Shown in pieces: positions 63,554 through 64,000 of a stretch of DNA of 64,000 nt (position 1 is its first letter; every line of letters begins with the position of its first letter). The notes under the pieces are model-generated. The model did not search any database and was not told where the DNA came from. It saw only the letters and a list, made by a program, of their open reading frames with translations. The DNA comes from Phycicoccus sp. HDW14. Its GTDB lineage: Bacteria; Actinomycetota; Actinomycetes; Actinomycetales; Dermatophilaceae. The translations under genes and the position numbers were made by a program. The DNA lies in the NCBI RefSeq assembly GCF_011383005.1, contig NZ_CP049935.1, positions 3,472,001-3,536,000 of the forward strand, given 5' to 3'.

Positions 63554-64000
63554 GCGCCCCGCGGGAGCAGCTGCTCCGGGTGCAGAACTTCATGCTGTCG
63601 ACCGACGGCTTCGGCACCGGTGAGGGCCAGAGCATCGAGCGGCCCTTCGGGCACGCCGACCCGTCGCGGCTGGCCGCGTGGGCGGGGGCGACGGCGAGCT
63701 GGCCGAACCGCGCCGAGCCCGGCGGCACCCGCGGCCTCGACGACTACTTCACGCGGGACTTCAGCCACGGCATCGGCGCCGAGATCATGGGCCGCGGCAA
63801 GTTCGGTCCGCAGCAGGGGCCGTGGGAGTCGTACGAGTGGGAGGGGTGGTGGGGGGACGAGCCGCCGTTCCACACGCCGGTGTTCGTGCTGACGCACCAC
63901 CCGCGGCCGTCGATCTCGCTGTCGGACACCACGTTCCACTTCATAGATGCCTCGCCGGCGGAGGCCCTGCGGCAGGCGAAGGCCGCTGCCGGCGGGCTGG
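63550..64000 (+). CDS. RibD-C/dihydrofolate-reductase-like protein, 3' truncated
   Basis: The first 150 residues are visible; the gene runs off the window. QNFMLSTDGFGTGEGQ at the start, DFSHGIGAEIMGRGKFGP and TPVFVLTHHPRPSISL match the RibD C-terminal/DHFR-like reductase family often paired with ArsR-SRPBCC genes. It would reduce a pterin- or flavin-like substrate with NADPH. The GTG overlaps the preceding stop, making a three-gene operon. Confidence 0.82.
   Translation, partial: MSAPREQLLRVQNFMLSTDGFGTGEGQSIERPFGHADPSRLAAWAGATASWPNRAEPGGTRGLDDYFTRDFSHGIGAEIMGRGKFGPQQGPWESYEWEGWWGDEPPFHTPVFVLTHHPRPSISLSDTTFHFIDASPAEALRQAKAAAGGL

Overview
The window is about 64 kb of very GC-rich DNA with GTG/ATG starts, short Shine-Dalgarno sites, GTGA/ATGA gene overlaps and actinobacterial families (Rv3230c/DesA3-like desaturase pair, DUF1918-DUF1876, DUF2277, YbdK-type ligase). 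It is most likely a chromosomal segment of a Micrococcales-type actinobacterium; an Intrasporangiaceae relative is a guess. There is no phage, plasmid or transposase gene.

Layout. 1-4.1 kb: end of a myo-inositol catabolic operon (iolD, iolG-like, mmsA/iolA). 4.2-9.7 kb: an L,D-transpeptidase, a TauE-type exporter, a secreted CAP protein and a fatty-acid desaturase with its ferredoxin-type reductase. 9.7-10.0 kb: operator-like palindromes and a 51-bp tandem repeat array. 10.0-18.7 kb: a selenocysteine region. It holds selD, then a small exported protein, an ECF sigma factor with its partner, and a four-gene redox-like operon. After these come tRNA-Sec (selC), selA and selB. The last gene of the redox-like operon is a polytopic membrane protein with an in-frame TGA at 14922-14924, followed by a SECIS-like hairpin. 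It is a candidate, apparently undescribed, selenoprotein and the main discovery in the window. 18.8-27.4 kb: a nucleoside ABC importer (BMP lipoprotein, two permeases, double ATPase), then an SDR, a cupin, an MtaD-like deaminase and an MTA/MTI phosphorylase. 27.5-35.6 kb: gamma-glutamyltransferase-like protein, large secreted S8 protease, MATE exporter, CoA-transferase/hydrolase, DUF2277. 35.6-43.9 kb: DnaA-box-like sites, dnaB, an M23 peptidase, a RelA/SpoT-domain protein, regulators and small proteins. 44.0-51.8 kb: a LacI-controlled sugar operon (binding protein, two permeases, glycoamylase/GH144-like enzyme, GH3 glycosidase), probably for beta-1,2-glucans. 51.8-64 kb: a 19-bp repeat array with a nested hairpin, YibE/F protein, arginine deiminase, glutamate-cysteine ligase-like enzyme, a broken phosphotransferase, glpD, a methyltransferase, an ArsR/SRPBCC pair and a truncated RibD/DHFR-type reductase.

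Data-quality warning. At least 17 breaks, all consistent with a single missing base and nearly all in G/C runs, interrupt 16 otherwise intact genes, including dnaB and selA. They all have the same sign, so unpolished sequencing is the likely cause. These genes are annotated here as one CDS each, with the break noted. The TGA in the candidate selenoprotein is different: it lies in a continuous frame and needs no indel.
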